A stretch of 64,000 nucleotides of DNA from Enoplolaimus lenunculus. Taxonomy: Eukaryota; Nematoda; Enoplea; Enoplida; Thoracostomopsidae. The notes beneath the pieces are model-generated. The model had not been told where the DNA came from and searched no databases. It worked only from the letters and a program-made list of their open reading frames with translations. This document shows, in pieces, positions 9,978 to 23,189 of this stretch. Positions within the stretch are counted from its first letter, which is position 1. Each line of letters begins with the position of its first letter. The translations under genes and the position numbers were made by a program. Location: the NCBI GenBank assembly GCA_030248215.1, contig JASANG010000300.1, forward strand, positions 62,001 through 126,000. The letters are read 5' to 3'.

Positions 9978-12900
9978 CTACGCCCGATCGTCGAACTCTT
10001 TCACTTGTTCATTAATAGATTTCGACACAACCGGAGTATCAAGAGTGAACATATCCCGTTTGAAACTTTCTCGCCCTTCCGAAATCTTCATCCCGTCAGC
10101 TGCCTTACCCTCTGTTGATTTTTCTGGCACAGCCCCAAAATCCCTGCCATTGGGTCCAGCCGTTTCCTTGCCGCCGGAAAACAAAGGGGTTAAAAGACTG
10201 TCGGTAATACTTTTCGCCAACAACGGCGTCAACCCTGTCGATCCTTCCAGCAACTGAGACACGCTTATTTGTCGCTCGCCAAAATGTCCTGGGAACAGTA
10301 ACGCAGAAATACCGGCAGACAACGGGCCACCGGTTAGCGGTGGCTGGGGCTCATACCCGAGGCTAGTGGAATTAGACGACCCACGGGTTGAATCCGATTG
10401 AGGGGCTGACTCTGTAACTGTGGCGGCACCTAGGACGCTGTCCGGGTTGGACCCAAGTGAGCTCGACAAACTAGTCGCCACAGTTTGTTGATGGGGTAGC
10501 GTTAGCTTTAGCGATTGGGGCCTGGCAATGGCAGATCGGTCGCTGCCGGATCCGGAAGCGCGTGAAATTCCACCGGGCGACAAAACCACCCCTGAATCAT
10601 CTCCCGACTCTGTCATTTCTCGGTCGGTACCTGAATTCGTTGAATTAATCAAATCAGACGATGTTTCGATTCGATGTTCGCTATCCCCTTGTCTAGAGGT
10701 CGAGTTCACAACCACTTCAATAGCTGCTGGCGAACCCCCTATCTCATTTTCATTAACATTTTCGCCCGAAACAACATTAGTCGCCTTCTCAGCAAGCGGT
10801 TTTTCACATTGAACCAATGCTCCTATCCTAACAGTTTCATTCCTACTATCATATTCTACATTGCCTGTACCATTATCTTCCTCAGAGTACGTTTGTGCAC
10901 TGGGACCAGCCTGGGTGCCATTTTGACCTACTACTGACCAATCTACGGCACTTCCATCTTTCTCAACCTTCCTGCCATTGCCATTTCCAAACAGCTCGTG
11001 CCCTGAAACCTTATTAGACCCAGATCGTACTGGCCCTAGAATCGTAACACCACCCTGGAGCAACTGATGTGGTTGAACAATGAGTATTTGTTTTCCACTC
11101 GCGGTCGTTGTTGTTTCCAACGCAGCCGTATCAAGGCAAGATTGAGCTCCACCCACGGTAGTTGCTAAGGTTCCAATAGCTGGTAAGGTGGCCTTAGAAT
11201 TAAGGGTTATTCCTGGCACGGAAGGAATGACCATAGAACGGCCAGCAACCATCGCCGAAGTTACTGTTGTGCTTGATCCGACCAGCGGAAACGTCGATCG
11301 CGTAACCAGAGTGGCACCGGCTGAATTACTCATCAACGCCACCGTTGGCAAAATATGTTCTGATTCGGAACACGCAATTATCTCAGTCTTATTATCAACA
11401 GGCTGTAATACCAGTTCTTTCTTTAGTCCGCGGTCTAAATATTTTCCGCGAGAGGACCCTATACTTCTAGTCGTGCAGCTATTGTCACTAAGCCCGTCGA
11501 TTTTTGATGCAACAATTGAATTTCCGGTATGCGAAATTACACCGTCGGTACCCCGAGCATCGTTGCTTACTCCAAAGGCATCCACTAGGTTGGTCCTAGG
11601 GATCGACGACGATGTATCCCTGGAAGATAGTACCAGCTGCCTTCCATCGAGCCGGACATCTCGTTCCAGCCCCGGTATCGGACTCGATTCTACCCCCAGG
11701 TCTCCCTCGCAATCAAACACGAGTCCCGAGTCCGAAACAGAGCTGCGCACCGGTGCGGCGCCATTATACCGGCGGCCAACACGAGATGCAGTTGCAAATT
11801 CTGAGTTGTCAAAAATTAGCGACGACACAGAATTAGCGCTGTGCAGCTCGTGTTGCGACGCAGCTGCGTTCACTGCAACCGTAAAAAACGCCTTCGAATG
11901 TTTTTCAATTCGATTTCGTTTAATACGGTCGTATAACAGTGGCACTGTCGTTTCGTACTGAGCATAATTGCTCGTACTTGCAGTACCACTACTGAAGCTG
12001 TTCCAGTTGCTGCTGTTATTATTATTATTATTATTACAGTTGTTTTGGTTGTCGTTGCTCAATTCCACTTCGGCAACAGCGTCCAACTGATCCGAAATTG
12101 AATTCAACTGAGCGTTCAGTGTTTCATCATCGAGTGAGCACGGATGTGAGCGTAAAAAATTCACAAGTTTCCCACGTTCAACCTCAACCGCTCGCAGTTC
12201 ATTTTCGAGTTCCAGTTTTTCTTTTTCAAGTACAACAACGGTCTGGCATAACCAAATAAAAAAATTGTAAGGTCTAGGATTGTAACAATATGACTAAAGT
12301 CAAATTTTAACGCGACTTTTACACTGTGTTGTTTAAATACTGTCCAATAATGTTACGTAAACAATTTTATTTACTGTTGTTGGTTGAAGGGCCCCGGTTC
12401 GCGGCGCCCCCCCAAAGACCAAACAAAAAACCCAGCCCCCCCCGCCTATGGTTCACTTATTTCAGACTTTGTTGCTTACAGATAATAAGGTGCTACACAC
12501 AGGTGAGAATACGGCTACTAACATTACACAGCTTATTAGCGCTTTAACTTATTTTTGCCGCTTTTACAAAGTTTAAAGTTGGCAACTAAACACTGATGCT
12601 GCATTGTTTTAAACAAAGTATTAGATCTGTACACTTAAGTCCAGTTTTGAAGGAGTCTTTTAGCTATATCGGTACCCAAGACCCAAGTGTCATTCAGCTC
12701 GGTACGCACCCGGTCTCGGCTCGTGCCGTAGACCGCTGAAACGTCTAATGCCAGTAATTACAAGTTGGTGACCGCTTTTGTAACTTTCGAAATGACGAAA
12801 AATATTGTTCTACCCGGCGTAAAGTAGCCAACTCCTTTAAAACTATGATTAACCGGTAATAGGCTGTTAGTCATTTAAAATATCGATTAAGATATACGTT

Positions 12901-14501
12901 CAAAACGAGTTAAGATATACGTTCAAAACGAGTCTGAACACCAGTTGTTCTATTTCTAACAATTATGTGTAGCTCCTATCATCTGTTGGCACTAGGTGGT
13001 CTTACAACTTTTTGCGAAATTGCATCAAACTTCATCAAATTGTGTATGTTCTATGTGGCAATGGAAACTCGACTATGATCTGTAATAGTTACTATAGTCA
13101 TTTGACAGTACGGTCCTATTCTGAAGCCCAGCACAACAGACAAGTTGATTTGACGTCTAAAAATTATTTAAATCCGTAAGGAACTTACATTTGACAAAAC
13201 ATCAATTTTATCTTGACGTCTTTTACGGCATCGGGCGGCAGCTTCTTTGTTTCGTAGGCGGCGCAGTCTGCGTTTTTCTTCGTCTTCTCGATTTAACTGA
13301 AACAAACCGTGGAAGATGTTTTGTTTTTTTCAATAGAAACGCTTGCTCTTTGATAAATGTTGAAAATGAAAAAACGTCATTTCGTAATACAATAATATCG
13401 AATTCCAAAAATTGAGTTTGATTTTAAGTTCAAAAATACTACAAACGATCTTGCGAAACGTGATCGAAAACGAACAAAGGAAAGAAAAAACCTGAAACAT
13501 GAACTTTAGCTGCAAAGTGGCAAAATTTCCCGAACTATAATTAGGATCATGGTTGCACCTGACCAATGAAAATTAACTTACCAGCCTTGAGTTGTCAGGT
13601 TTCCGGCCGCCGCCTCTTCTACGAGATGATCCAACAGATCCAGCTGCCCTATGTGACATCGTCGAATTTATGTTGGAACCTAAAATGAAAAATAAAAAAA
13701 TTTTCAAACTGCTCGGGTGGCAATATACTTGTCGTACAGTGCCGTCCATCACCGGTAAGGTATCGTACGCGATTAAATTCGCGAATAATAATGATAATAA
13801 TCCTGAAAATCTTCGAAATTCAACACATTCTTCACATTGAATTTAGTACTGCTTGTATCCTGAATACTGTTCGCTTGTTTAAAATCTATTACTAACTGGT
13901 GAAGCGATATATTATCCTGGACTAGCGATCATACGTACTTAATAAAGTTATAAAGTGTTGTTACTTTCAAAAGTTCAAATTACACAATAATTACATAGCT
14001 AACCTGGAATGCGCTGGTATCCGTTCAATATTCCGTTGGCTGCAACAACTGATCCATTGTACACTCCGTTTTGTGGCAAAGGTGCTACTTTGTTCTGAAA
14101 ATAAAAAAGTAAACAAGTTAAGCTTTTTAACCATACTCACTGTTAAGACCAAAAATTTTTCTTACAATAAAAACATTGCACTTGTAGCGCAACATGCAAG
14201 CTTAAATAACAAAAACCTACCGTTTTCGTTATCCGTAAAATTGAATTTTTAAGGTCCCAAGGCCCCCATGGATCGGAAATAAACGTGAATTCTCTCTAGA
14301 CCTTAATTTTATGTCACGCAGTTGACGCAGCTACTAAGCCGAATAACAATGATTTACTCTCATCCGGTCACCAGTTAACAAACTCTGCTCAAACATTGCG
14401 TTTTGTCATAATATGCAAAAATTCTCAAAATCGGACCATTCTGAAGCAAACACAGCTCATTGCGATAGCACCACCAACAACAACAACAACAGCAACAACA
14501 A

Positions 14502-14536
<35 letters not shown>

Positions 14537-14545
14537 GCAACAAAC

Positions 14546-14642
<97 letters not shown>

Positions 14643-16039
14643 CATTTCGCACACGGAGATACCGGATTTTCCACTGACTGAACCGGATATCCGGTTGTGC
14701 CCTACTTGATGAGAACATGCAAATATATCCATACTCGTACACACTAGCTTACACCAGTAGATTTCAAGAGCAGCGCCGTCTGATTAGCAGGAGTAATTTG
14801 TTGTTGACCAACACTTACAGGAGGCGCAGTCACTCCTGGTTGCAATTTCATTTGCGATGAATGCGACACGCCGGGTAGACTCCTGCTAGGAAGCAAACAC
14901 TGATCCCGAGGATTAGACAAATCTGTCACTCCTGGCTGTGTAAGTTCAACTCCTTTTGCTGCATTTGTTTTCGATGGTATTTGTTTACTACCAGTGGCTG
15001 GGTGCCACGTTGGAGCGACACAACTTGCACTCATACTACATACTGTGGGATACGGATAACAATACGTAAACGGTGCTTTATAATAGCTTAATTCATTTCT
15101 TCCATACGATATACCCGAGTTCGCCGGAGGACAATTAATCGCAGAAGGGCAGGAGGGCAAACGCTGGTCTCTTAAAGCGTTCACAGGTCGAAAGTGCTCG
15201 ATCAGCTGACGAGGCTCAAACCCTATTGGATAATCAGTATCCGAATTATACTTTCCTCGAGGTTTCCGTTTCGAATTGCCACCAGCTGAATTTGGTCCGT
15301 TTTGATTGGTCAATTGACCTATGACGCGTTGAGACCATTCTTCCTTGGCCACCGGAACCCAACTAGTGCCCCCACTACTGTTACATAACATGCCAGCCAT
15401 CCGATTTTTAACGCCACAATGCTCAGGCAACAGTTCAAACGGACTTAACACAGTATACGGCTCTTTCGATTTCGACCCAGGTTCACTCAACGGCGCTCGC
15501 TGAATCTCAGGACTCCCAAGAACAGATCGACTTCCCAGATCAGAAGTCCAGTTATCCCCACCCCCAAGCATCGATATTCCAAATCCGCCCAATTGCTGGC
15601 CAGGCACCGACGCATTCAATTGAGCTCCAACTTCGTCACAAAACCGTTCTGAAATGTTCACTCTTTTTATTACGCCCTCATTCCAACAAGCGTCCTCCAC
15701 ATTCGACGCTTTCATATCTTCCCGGGTTCCGCTTGCCCCACCCACAGCAACCGCGCCGACCCGTTGGTCACTATGCCACCCACGCGGCTCTTTCGCATCG
15801 CCTTCGGCACGAGGGGTCACTTCAAAAGTCGCCGACGACAAGTCTACGGATGACGGCAGTACATTTATTTCACACGGGCACACTTGATTACTGCTTAGCG
15901 GTGTTGTATCTAAAACGTCTATTGAATCTTCAGTTGAACTGAACACCGAATAAGCACTAGAAAACTGTGACGCACTGTACTGAAACGCGTCTAAATCATC
16001 ACATATATTACTAATAATACTATCGCTGCTACGAATCAT
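9978..16039 (-). CDS. fos: Fos/Kayak-type AP-1 bZIP transcription factor, 5 exons, 1282 aa
   Basis: On the minus strand the exons are 16039-14753, 14094-14004, 13679-13582, 13296-13189 and 12242-9978. All donors and acceptors are GT-AG and phases join (0, 1, 0, 0). The basic region at about residues 501-520 reads RRLRRLRNKEAAARCRKRRQ and contains the bZIP signature N-x2-AA-x2-CR (Asn508 to Arg516). Zipper positions Leu526, Leu533, Leu540, Val547 and Leu554 keep exact Fos spacing and are followed by FLRSHPC, like FILAAHRPAC in Fos. The exon carrying the basic region is 108 nt, as I recall for vertebrate c-fos. It should heterodimerise with Jun and bind TPA-response elements in the nucleus. An in-frame stop lies nine bases upstream of the ATG. 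The flanking 429-aa and about 720-aa Ser/Thr/Gly-rich regions make it much longer than usual Fos proteins. An Asn run near residues 570-580 comes from an ATT/AAT microsatellite. ATF3 and BATF are less likely relatives. Confidence 0.9.
14473..14641. repeat. (CAA)n microsatellite in fos intron 1
   Basis: About 170 bp of CAA/AAC triplets with a few GCA and CAAA interruptions near the left side. It yields long Gln, Thr, Asn, Val and Cys homopolymer frames on both strands, none of them genes. A short CCGGATATCCGGTTGTGCCC hAT-like end follows at about 14680-14702. Confidence 0.95.
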
Positions 16040-16136
16040 TACTGGTCACTTGTACGTATCTGTAAATGTATATACGTATATGTAAATAAATATAGAAACA
16101 ATGTCTAAAAAATTTAACACATACATATTATCCCAG

Positions 16137-16235
16137 GGCGTGCAACCGAATATTAATTTACCGGGTACCAGAACCGGATGTCAGTTTTTGCCGGACTTTA
16201 AACCGGAACCGGATATCCGGTCGCACCCGGACATT
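16137..16235. mobile_element. Short hAT-type MITE remnant upstream of fos
   Basis: It begins CAGGGCGTGCAACCG and ends CCGGATATCCGGTCGCACCC, about 100 bp, with ACCGGATGTCAG inside. Flanks are not a clean duplication. It sits about 100 bp upstream of the fos start codon and so could overlap the 5' leader or promoter. Confidence 0.55.
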
Positions 16236-16719
16236 TATGAGCCAAATTTTTGAATCCACAACGACATCAGAGAACAATCCTCTTCTTAAACTAAAATTTT
16301 TTCAAAATGCATAAACTCACTATTTAACCTGTTCTAAATGTATCATTCAACTCTTAAAACCTGTATTGCACACCGTCTGGTCGCTTGTTATACTTCTAAC
16401 GCCCGAAATTCACTGCACAGACCAGGTTGATAAAAATTAACCATTCCATTCATAGCTGACAAACCTAGAAATATACAAAACAGTATTTTTTAGGTTCGGA
16501 GTCTAAATTTAGTTCAAAAGAAATTGTTAAGTTTCATTATAACAGCAAAAGTTGTAAAACTTTAACTTTTCTCTATTGTGATTCAGCGCAGTTAAATTTG
16601 AACAAAATCGCTTCGAGTTGTAACACACCACAATGCCCATAATCCGTTATGAATCATAAAATATTGAACAGATTGTTTCTTATATGCTACAAAATGCTTC
16701 AACTTACATATTTTGCAAA

Positions 16720-16984
16720 CAGGGTGCGACCGGATATTAATTTACCGGATACCGGATATTGAATTTTTTGCCGGAACACGAACCGGATACCGGATATTGT
16801 ATATGTTAAAATAATTTATTTGTCCGCTGTATTTTTAGCGCGCTTACTTGAAAGAAGCTATTTTGTGATATTCGGCACCACAACCGTAAATATCCGCTAT
16901 CCGGTAGGTTTATACCGGATACCGGAACCGGATATCACATTTTGTCGGATAATAAACCTGAACCCGATATCCGGTCGCACCCTG
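16720..16984. mobile_element. hAT-type MITE, intact ends and target duplication (265 bp)
   Basis: Inverted ends are CAGGGTGCGACCGGATAT and ATATCCGGTCGCACCCTG. TTTGCAAA lies on both sides (16712-16719 and 16985-16992), a perfect 8-bp target duplication as expected for hAT transposition. The interior is CCGGATACCGG repeats and has no coding capacity. Confidence 0.92.
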
Positions 16985-17061
16985 TTTGCAAACCCTTTCA
17001 TATGCTAAAATCAGATATATAATATATATCTATATATAGAAATATATATGGATGCATATAT

Positions 17062-17474
17062 CAGGGTACAAAGCAGAACTGGTTTATACCGGAATCGGAA
17101 CAGCAAATATATACCGGAATTATAATCGGAATCGGAACTAGAAACTTTCTGACCTTACGGATAATTTGTATTGACAAATACAATATTGATTTAGGGTGTC
17201 TGTAAGCTGGCAACAATTTTCAAAATCGTCACATGAACAAATTGACCATGGTTTCTGGTTCTGTAAAGCTTTAACAACAATCAATTATTGATAAGCTAAC
17301 TCATCGAAAGCAATTTAATAGAGAAATGGATACAGAAATTTTATGCAACGTATCACAACAACTAGGATTAAAATGAAAATTTCAAAATTCCGACTCCGAT
17401 TGATTGCGCAATCGGAGTCGGACCTCGTTTTGAATCGGAATTGTAGTCTGAATCAAAGTTCCGGTTGTACCCTG
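17062..17474. mobile_element. Second hAT-type MITE, diverged subfamily (413 bp)
   Basis: Ends are CAGGGTACAAAGCAG and TTCCGGTTGTACCCTG, with flanks GCATATAT and GTATATAT (7 of 8). The interior uses GGAATCGGAA motifs rather than CCGGATACCGG, so it is a distinct subfamily related to copies near 23220-23637 and 27213-27425. It lies 78 bp from the preceding element. Confidence 0.8.
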
Positions 17475-17933
17475 GTATATATATATAGGGAACTAAACCA
17501 CCCTAAATAACTATTTAAAATTGAATCTAAGAGGCGTACTCTAAACTATGAGTATCACGAATCAACAGTTAGAAACAGGTTTACAAACAAGCAAACACGC
17601 GAACTCCTTAAAATGCGAAATATATGTTTAAATTATGAAGCTCACCATTCACTGATTCGAAAGTTACAGGACCTATCAGCAATTGGCGGTACGTGCTACA
17701 TCTACTCATTTGAGAATTCGGGCACAGAATAAACAACCCTGGATCCCAAAAAAGCTTACGAGCGAGAAACCAAACGCAATTGACCCCAGCTGGGAAGCGT
17801 AAGCATGTTTGGCCACGACGTGATTACGATATTGCACCTGCAAATTTCAAATATATTATTACATCATCATTACCGTAAGACTTATATATCCGAAATTAAT
17901 ACAATATGGTGTAAGAAATGAAAAAAATATATA

Positions 17934-18226
17934 TGTCGTGGCCAATCTGCTATTCAGGCCAATTACTAATTGGTCTGGGCCAAACTGCTATTTTATGTAA
18001 TAGCAGTTTGTCCTGAGCTAAACTGCTATTGTCCTTATAGACCAATCAGATCTGATGATTTGGACACCCACATTACCGTTAATCAATCAGCGTTGGTCTT
18101 ACATTACCGTTGTTTTGCGAAATCTCACAATCGCGATTTGGCCCAGGCAAAACTGCTATTTGCTTCGAATAGCAGATTAGCCTCGGTCAATTAGTAATTG
18201 GCCTGAATAGCAGAATGGCATACGAT
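17934..18226. mobile_element. Palindromic MITE with GCCAATCTGCTATTCAGG ends
   Basis: The left arm GCCAATCTGCTATTCAGGCC and right arm GGCCTGAATAGCAGAATGGC are inverted repeats. Inside, AACTGCTATT and AATAGCAGTTT occur repeatedly in both orientations. AT repeats flank it, so the target duplication is ambiguous. A solo right end of the same family is at about 41970-42005. Confidence 0.75.
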
Positions 18227-18863
18227 ATATATACAATAGCAATGGCGTTTTTCACAAAAACAACTTAATAACATTAAAAAACAATTGGTTCTTGGCCTAG
18301 CATTAGCATGTCAAGATAAGTATTTTGACGCCTACAAGTTAAATATTTCCCCAATCCAAAATCGGTTACTGTACTAATTTGCTAGAATCCTTACCACAAA
18401 ACTCTTAAATTTCCAAATTTAACATTAATATTACCGACAACTTTCACTTCTGGGCTCTCTATGGTATCACAGGCGGGGCCTCACTTACCCCGCCACCGCC
18501 CCCCCACTTTTGGTCTGTTCTCAAATCCCAACTAGCCTACTTACCAGCAACCAAGATATCGCCTTAACTATGTAATTGAAAAAGTCAAATATTCGATTCG
18601 AAATCTAAATTAAAAACAATTTTTTTTTCAGTTATAGGTCACTAGCCATACTAAAGGATACTGTAATTTTGCCACAAACATTTTCAGTCTCAGGTCTCAA
18701 CCAGCTTAAACTTCGTGATTCATCCACTACAAATATAGCCAAAATTATTAATCTTTAGCTTTAAAGTAATAGTTGTATTTCGAAAAATAGTTACAATGTT
18801 TACTTATGCTGGTCGGTCGTCAAAAATTGCGTTAATAAATAATTATCAGTCGATTCAAGGGGT

Positions 18864-18887
18864 GCACACACACACACACACACACAC
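18864..18887. repeat. (CA)n microsatellite
   Basis: Twelve CA units in a row. Confidence 0.95.
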
Positions 18888-18899
18888 GGAAACCTGGGG

Positions 18900-19115
18900 C
18901 CATATTCTCAAATGCATATAGCACCTATCGCCAATTAGTAATAACTCTTCAAACTAACAAACTGCTGCAATTGCAGATGTCAAAATTTGCACAAAAGTAG
19001 AGCAAATCGAATGCAATACATGTACTGCATTTCAAACCTCACCATTCCCTGGTTCGAAAGTTACAAAAGCTATCACCAACTAGTAATAGGCGCTACACAC
19101 ATTTTAAAATACGGT
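18900..19115. mobile_element. Worn inverted-repeat element, ATTCTCAAATGCA family
   Basis: The left arm has CATATTCTCAAATGCATATA followed by CACCTATCGCCAATTAGTAA. The right arm has TATCACCAACTAGTAATAGG. The same arms appear diverged near 9010-9120, 12960-13020, 17637-17735, 41785-41935 and 63590-63660. Ends and target duplications are not clear. Confidence 0.5.
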
Positions 19116-19674
19116 CTCAGATCAGCGACGACATATCTAAACGATACGAAAAAATTGGACACTTTGGCACACTTTAAACCTTAACCAACTGCCTTCTAAA
19201 CCAATTCTTTGCTTAAAAATTAATGTTTCCACAAGTTATATTTTTAGATAGTTTTCTTGAAGAACAGTCCAGGGTGTATATACATGCCAGGAACAAGGAA
19301 CAATGGTGCATATCTGTGACATTTATATCTGCTAAAGAATCAACAAAAATAGACAGTTTCACAAACGTCCCATCTAACCGACTACCTTCTAAGCTCATTC
19401 ACAGCTTAAAACGTTGTCTTACAGCTTGCTATGAAATCCGTTACAAATGTTTTCACCGATATTTCCCTGTTTAATAAAAATGCCGCCTATAACACGACAA
19501 AGCTTAAATTTGTGTGTTAAGTACGTATAACCAACACAAATCGTTTCAATTTAACTTTCTAATAAATAAGTAAACATTACAAATTTCAAATTTGCCTTCA
19601 TCAATTTGTCAATTTTACAAGATTCGTACTTTCATAAGCGAGTTAACAAAGCTTGCGATCACCCCAAAACGGAA

Positions 19675-19926
19675 ATATTGGGCATAATAAATATACATAA
19701 GGGAGGGGTAGAGTTGTGGATTACCCCCTAACCTGGTGCGGTATATGTACATAAGTACGGTATATATACATAAAGTAGGGTAAGGTTGTGGATTAGCCCC
19801 TAACCTGGTACGGTATATATATACATAAGGGGGCCCCACAAGCCTAGTACGCTATATATACATAAGTACGGTATATATACATAATGGGGGGAGAGCATGT
19901 GGATTACCCCCTAACCTGGTATGGTA
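19675..19926. repeat. Irregular tandem repeat of ~75-85 bp units
   Basis: Units share TTGTGGATTACCCCCTAACC and GGTACGGTATATATACATAA, with about three full units and partial ones. Confidence 0.8.
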
Positions 19927-19929
19927 TTT

Positions 19930-21950
19930 ACAAAAAACCCAGTTTAACTTCCCAAACTAATCTGTTCTACCGAACATTTATTCTGGCCGTAAAAATTCGA
20001 CTCCAGTCCCACCTTACAAGACTCACAAACCAGCCATTTTTACGGTTTTGTGACAATTTATGTACGCATTTTTAATAATTTAAAAAAAATATTAAAACAA
20101 AATACGACAAATTACACTATTTTCGAACCAAAAGTTGCTACAAAATGTGTATATATAAACCGAGCGGTGATTAAAATATTTTATTTCCATTAATTCTAAT
20201 TCCTGTTCCGGTAAAATTTAATTTGTACTGCAAATCCTGCTGACCACAACAGTATAAACAATAGAACGTAACTTTCATAGGTTAAAAAATGCAAACATAC
20301 ACATCTAATAACATACGTATATATATATAAATATATATACAAATATATATATTACATGTTACCCATAGATTCATAACAAATTACATATATATATTTATAT
20401 ATACAACATGTATAATACTCAATCTAAGCGATTCGTGCCAGCTTAAACGAATTTACCCGTGTCAGACATTTAGAAATTATTACAAAGCAACAAAAAAATA
20501 ACACACATTTTCGCTTGTATTTCAAACGCAATTGCAATTTTACACAACGCCGATCTTTATATTCATTGTTTGCAGTATCAATTTCACAACCGATGGATTG
20601 TGTTGCGTTGTAAGACTAAATCTTAAATCTCTGAGGCAACAATGCCAGCATTTAATGCAACATAGTGCAAACAAATACGTTAAATATAATATCAAACAAA
20701 CATAAAACATAATAAAATAAAAATAAGTATATTTTCCGTGTTAAAACACTAATTTGCCCCAGTCGGAAACTGTAGAGTCAACAAGAGCCCTAAACAACCA
20801 ATTCTTTTGTTCTACGCTGCTACAACTAGCGTACAATCGGACATCCGGTTTCGACGTAACATTGACATCCGGTTCCGGTTTGGTACGCTACATTATCGGA
20901 TATACATTTAACGCTAAAAATCATAAACATAACCCTATGCCAGGATGTAATCCGAATTCCGATTCCGGTAGACAAATCCGTCTATTTCCACTTTCTATCC
21001 GGTGTCAGTATTAAATCCCACTCCATTTACTGTACGTAGATTAGCAAAATTTCCTCAACACCCTAAATTCTCGGTGCTATAAACCAGACAAAGCGACGCT
21101 AATGCTTATCTATCAACTATATATCTGAGCTATCCTGAGCTTACCTTATTTTATTGGTATGAATACCACCAAAGTTTGTACAGCAAATTAAAGACGCCAA
21201 ACTACTACAGACCACTTCCGGACATTGTTGCGTGCTGGTTTCTGGCTCAAAACAGCGTACTTATTGCGTTTTTTTATGTAATCTTCGAAATTTCATTCAC
21301 AACATTTTTCATAAATGTAGCATTTTTGCTTAACAAAGGAAATCAAGCAACCCGCTTAATACCAAAATCTGAACACGGTACACTGGGGGTTCGCTAGTGG
21401 GGGGGAAGAGGGGAGGGTCCCACCCTCTTACCAAAAGCCACCCCCACTTAAGATTTTCGCACCGGTTCAACCCCCCACCCCCACTCAAGATTTCTCCCCC
21501 GGGTTAATTTTGTATTCCTTACTTTTGCGCGAAAAAACATCATCGGTATGACCTAAGTATACCCTCTCCTCTCGATCATATGTCTTATATATCTGTTCTA
21601 TGTTTTTTTTGTTTATACGGTTGTTTTGACTATGTGCATATTTGTAGGCGTAACTAAACACTGGCTAGTGCAACTGACGCTTTATTGAAAATTCTGCAAC
21701 CTCCCACCACCACTCAGAAACGTCCTCCGGATATATATCATTTAACCTGTTGCGTGACCAAAATATACACGTTTAACAACCGTGGTTGCACAGGGACCAG
21801 GGTGCCACCGAACCCATAACTGATCAATTCTGAATTCTGAATCCATTGCCATTTTGCCGAATCCGATTCCAAATGTGAATGCCTTTAACAGACTCTTGAT
21901 TTAGATAAAAGTATTGCGTTCGACATTTCAGTTTCGCAAACCTAATCTTA
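19930..21950. other. Non-coding stretch with hAT fragments and AT-rich DNA
   Basis: No convincing exon is seen. It holds AT-rich dinucleotide tracts (about 20310-20410), mixed CATCCGGTTCCGG / GAATTCCGATTCCGG hAT fragments (about 20830-20990), and C-rich runs near 21380-21510. Confidence 0.45.
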
Positions 21951-21952
21951 TG

Positions 21953-22432
21953 CAGGCAATATAATCATGCGAACTTCGAAATATACATCCAAGCCAGCAG
22001 AATTGATTGAAATTTGTATGAACGATCCTACCGCCAGTATTAAAAGTTGTCAACAAATCACTGAGTCTGTTGCAACTCAAATTCTAACCCATAAAGAGGT
22101 ATTTACTGATCCTTGCTTGCTTCGGCTGTTTCAAAATCGAATCTGTACTCGACAGAACGTCTGCGCAAACAAACCTTTAAGGCAAACTCCACGTGGTTCC
22201 AAGACAGCTCGCACACGAGCGTCAGCCCGAAATGTATCGTAGATCGCTGCGGAAAAAAATCAATGATACCGCATTAAAAGCATACTTTAAATCCACTTAT
22301 TCTGAAAACAAGTTCTCGAACAGCCAGCGGCGAACTCACCTCACCGTCATGGATCTGTGGCTAAACCTCAAAGAAGTAGCAGTTCTCTTGAATCTCCCGT
22401 CAGATGACGACAATCTGAGACGCCTTTGAAGA
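21953..22432 (+). CDS. Unrecognised coding-like segment, two overlapping frames
   Basis: Frame one is open from about 21953, just after a CAG acceptor-like site, with ATG at 21967, and ends near 22242. It encodes a polar stretch containing PAELIEICMNDPTASIKSC and ends in a basic Arg/Ser/Thr run. Frame two overlaps and is open to 22432; it includes RRTHLTVMDLWLNLKEVAVL. Codon choice and mixed amino-acid make-up look more protein-like than the surrounding repeats. I do not recognise a family. It could be exons of an unidentified gene with a missed intron, a retrocopy, or chance. Confidence 0.25.
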
Positions 22433-23189
22433 TGGTGCTGGGGCAAATCAATCAATCAATGTACTGTCACAAAACGAAAAATACACATGGCCAGCATTTG
22501 CGCTGAACGTATATCTTGCGAAACGTAGTTTGCCACGAAGCACCCACCACAAACGACGATTGACCATCGTAAGCTGATGTTCACCTTCCGCATTGTTTTA
22601 GCATTTATAACCAATTCTTTAGCCGCGACTGAGTGGATACATTCACGGTCTTCTTCAAATTGGCTTAAAATGTATATTCATTTAAACTACAATCAAAACA
22701 AATACGCCTTCGAATTGACATTGTGTGAAGTATGGCCATATTATTCGAGGAACCGCTAACGTTTGACGGCGTTAAATAATAAAGTGATTTAGCTAAACGT
22801 TAGCTAAGTTATCCTTTGCCAAACATCCATTACATTGATTAAATTTTCTTCGAAGTTTTCGTCAAATTGGATACAGGTTCAGGATTGAAAAAAGACAGTA
22901 TGATCTTACGAATGAAATACAACACTGACCGAATCGCAACATAAATATTGAAATCAGACGGCGGACGGGTACCCGATTTCGACGATTGAACAATACATCA
23001 AAACGTAGGTATTGGTTATGGTATGGTCACTACATTAATTTGTAGACAGTATGAACCCGAATCCTATTGCTTCCAATTCACTCAATAACGTACATATCTG
23101 ACTAGATTTGTGTGGAAGCAGCCGTTTAATGCTGTCCTACAAACGTGAAGATTCAAGTTGTTCAAAGATCTCAACACGAACATACTTGA

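Noticed and set aside
11188-11961. 257-codon plus-strand open frame
   Set aside because: It is antisense to the large last exon of fos and has no motif of its own.
14375-14744. Poly-Gln, poly-Thr, poly-Asn, poly-Val and poly-Cys frames
   Set aside because: All derive from a (CAA)n microsatellite in fos intron 1.
9978-16039. ATF3/JDP2 or BATF instead of Fos
   Set aside because: Zipper spacing fits the family in general, but the DEEKRR lead-in, the NKEAAARCRKRR basic region and long flanking arms fit Fos/Kayak better; ATF3 and BATF proteins are short.
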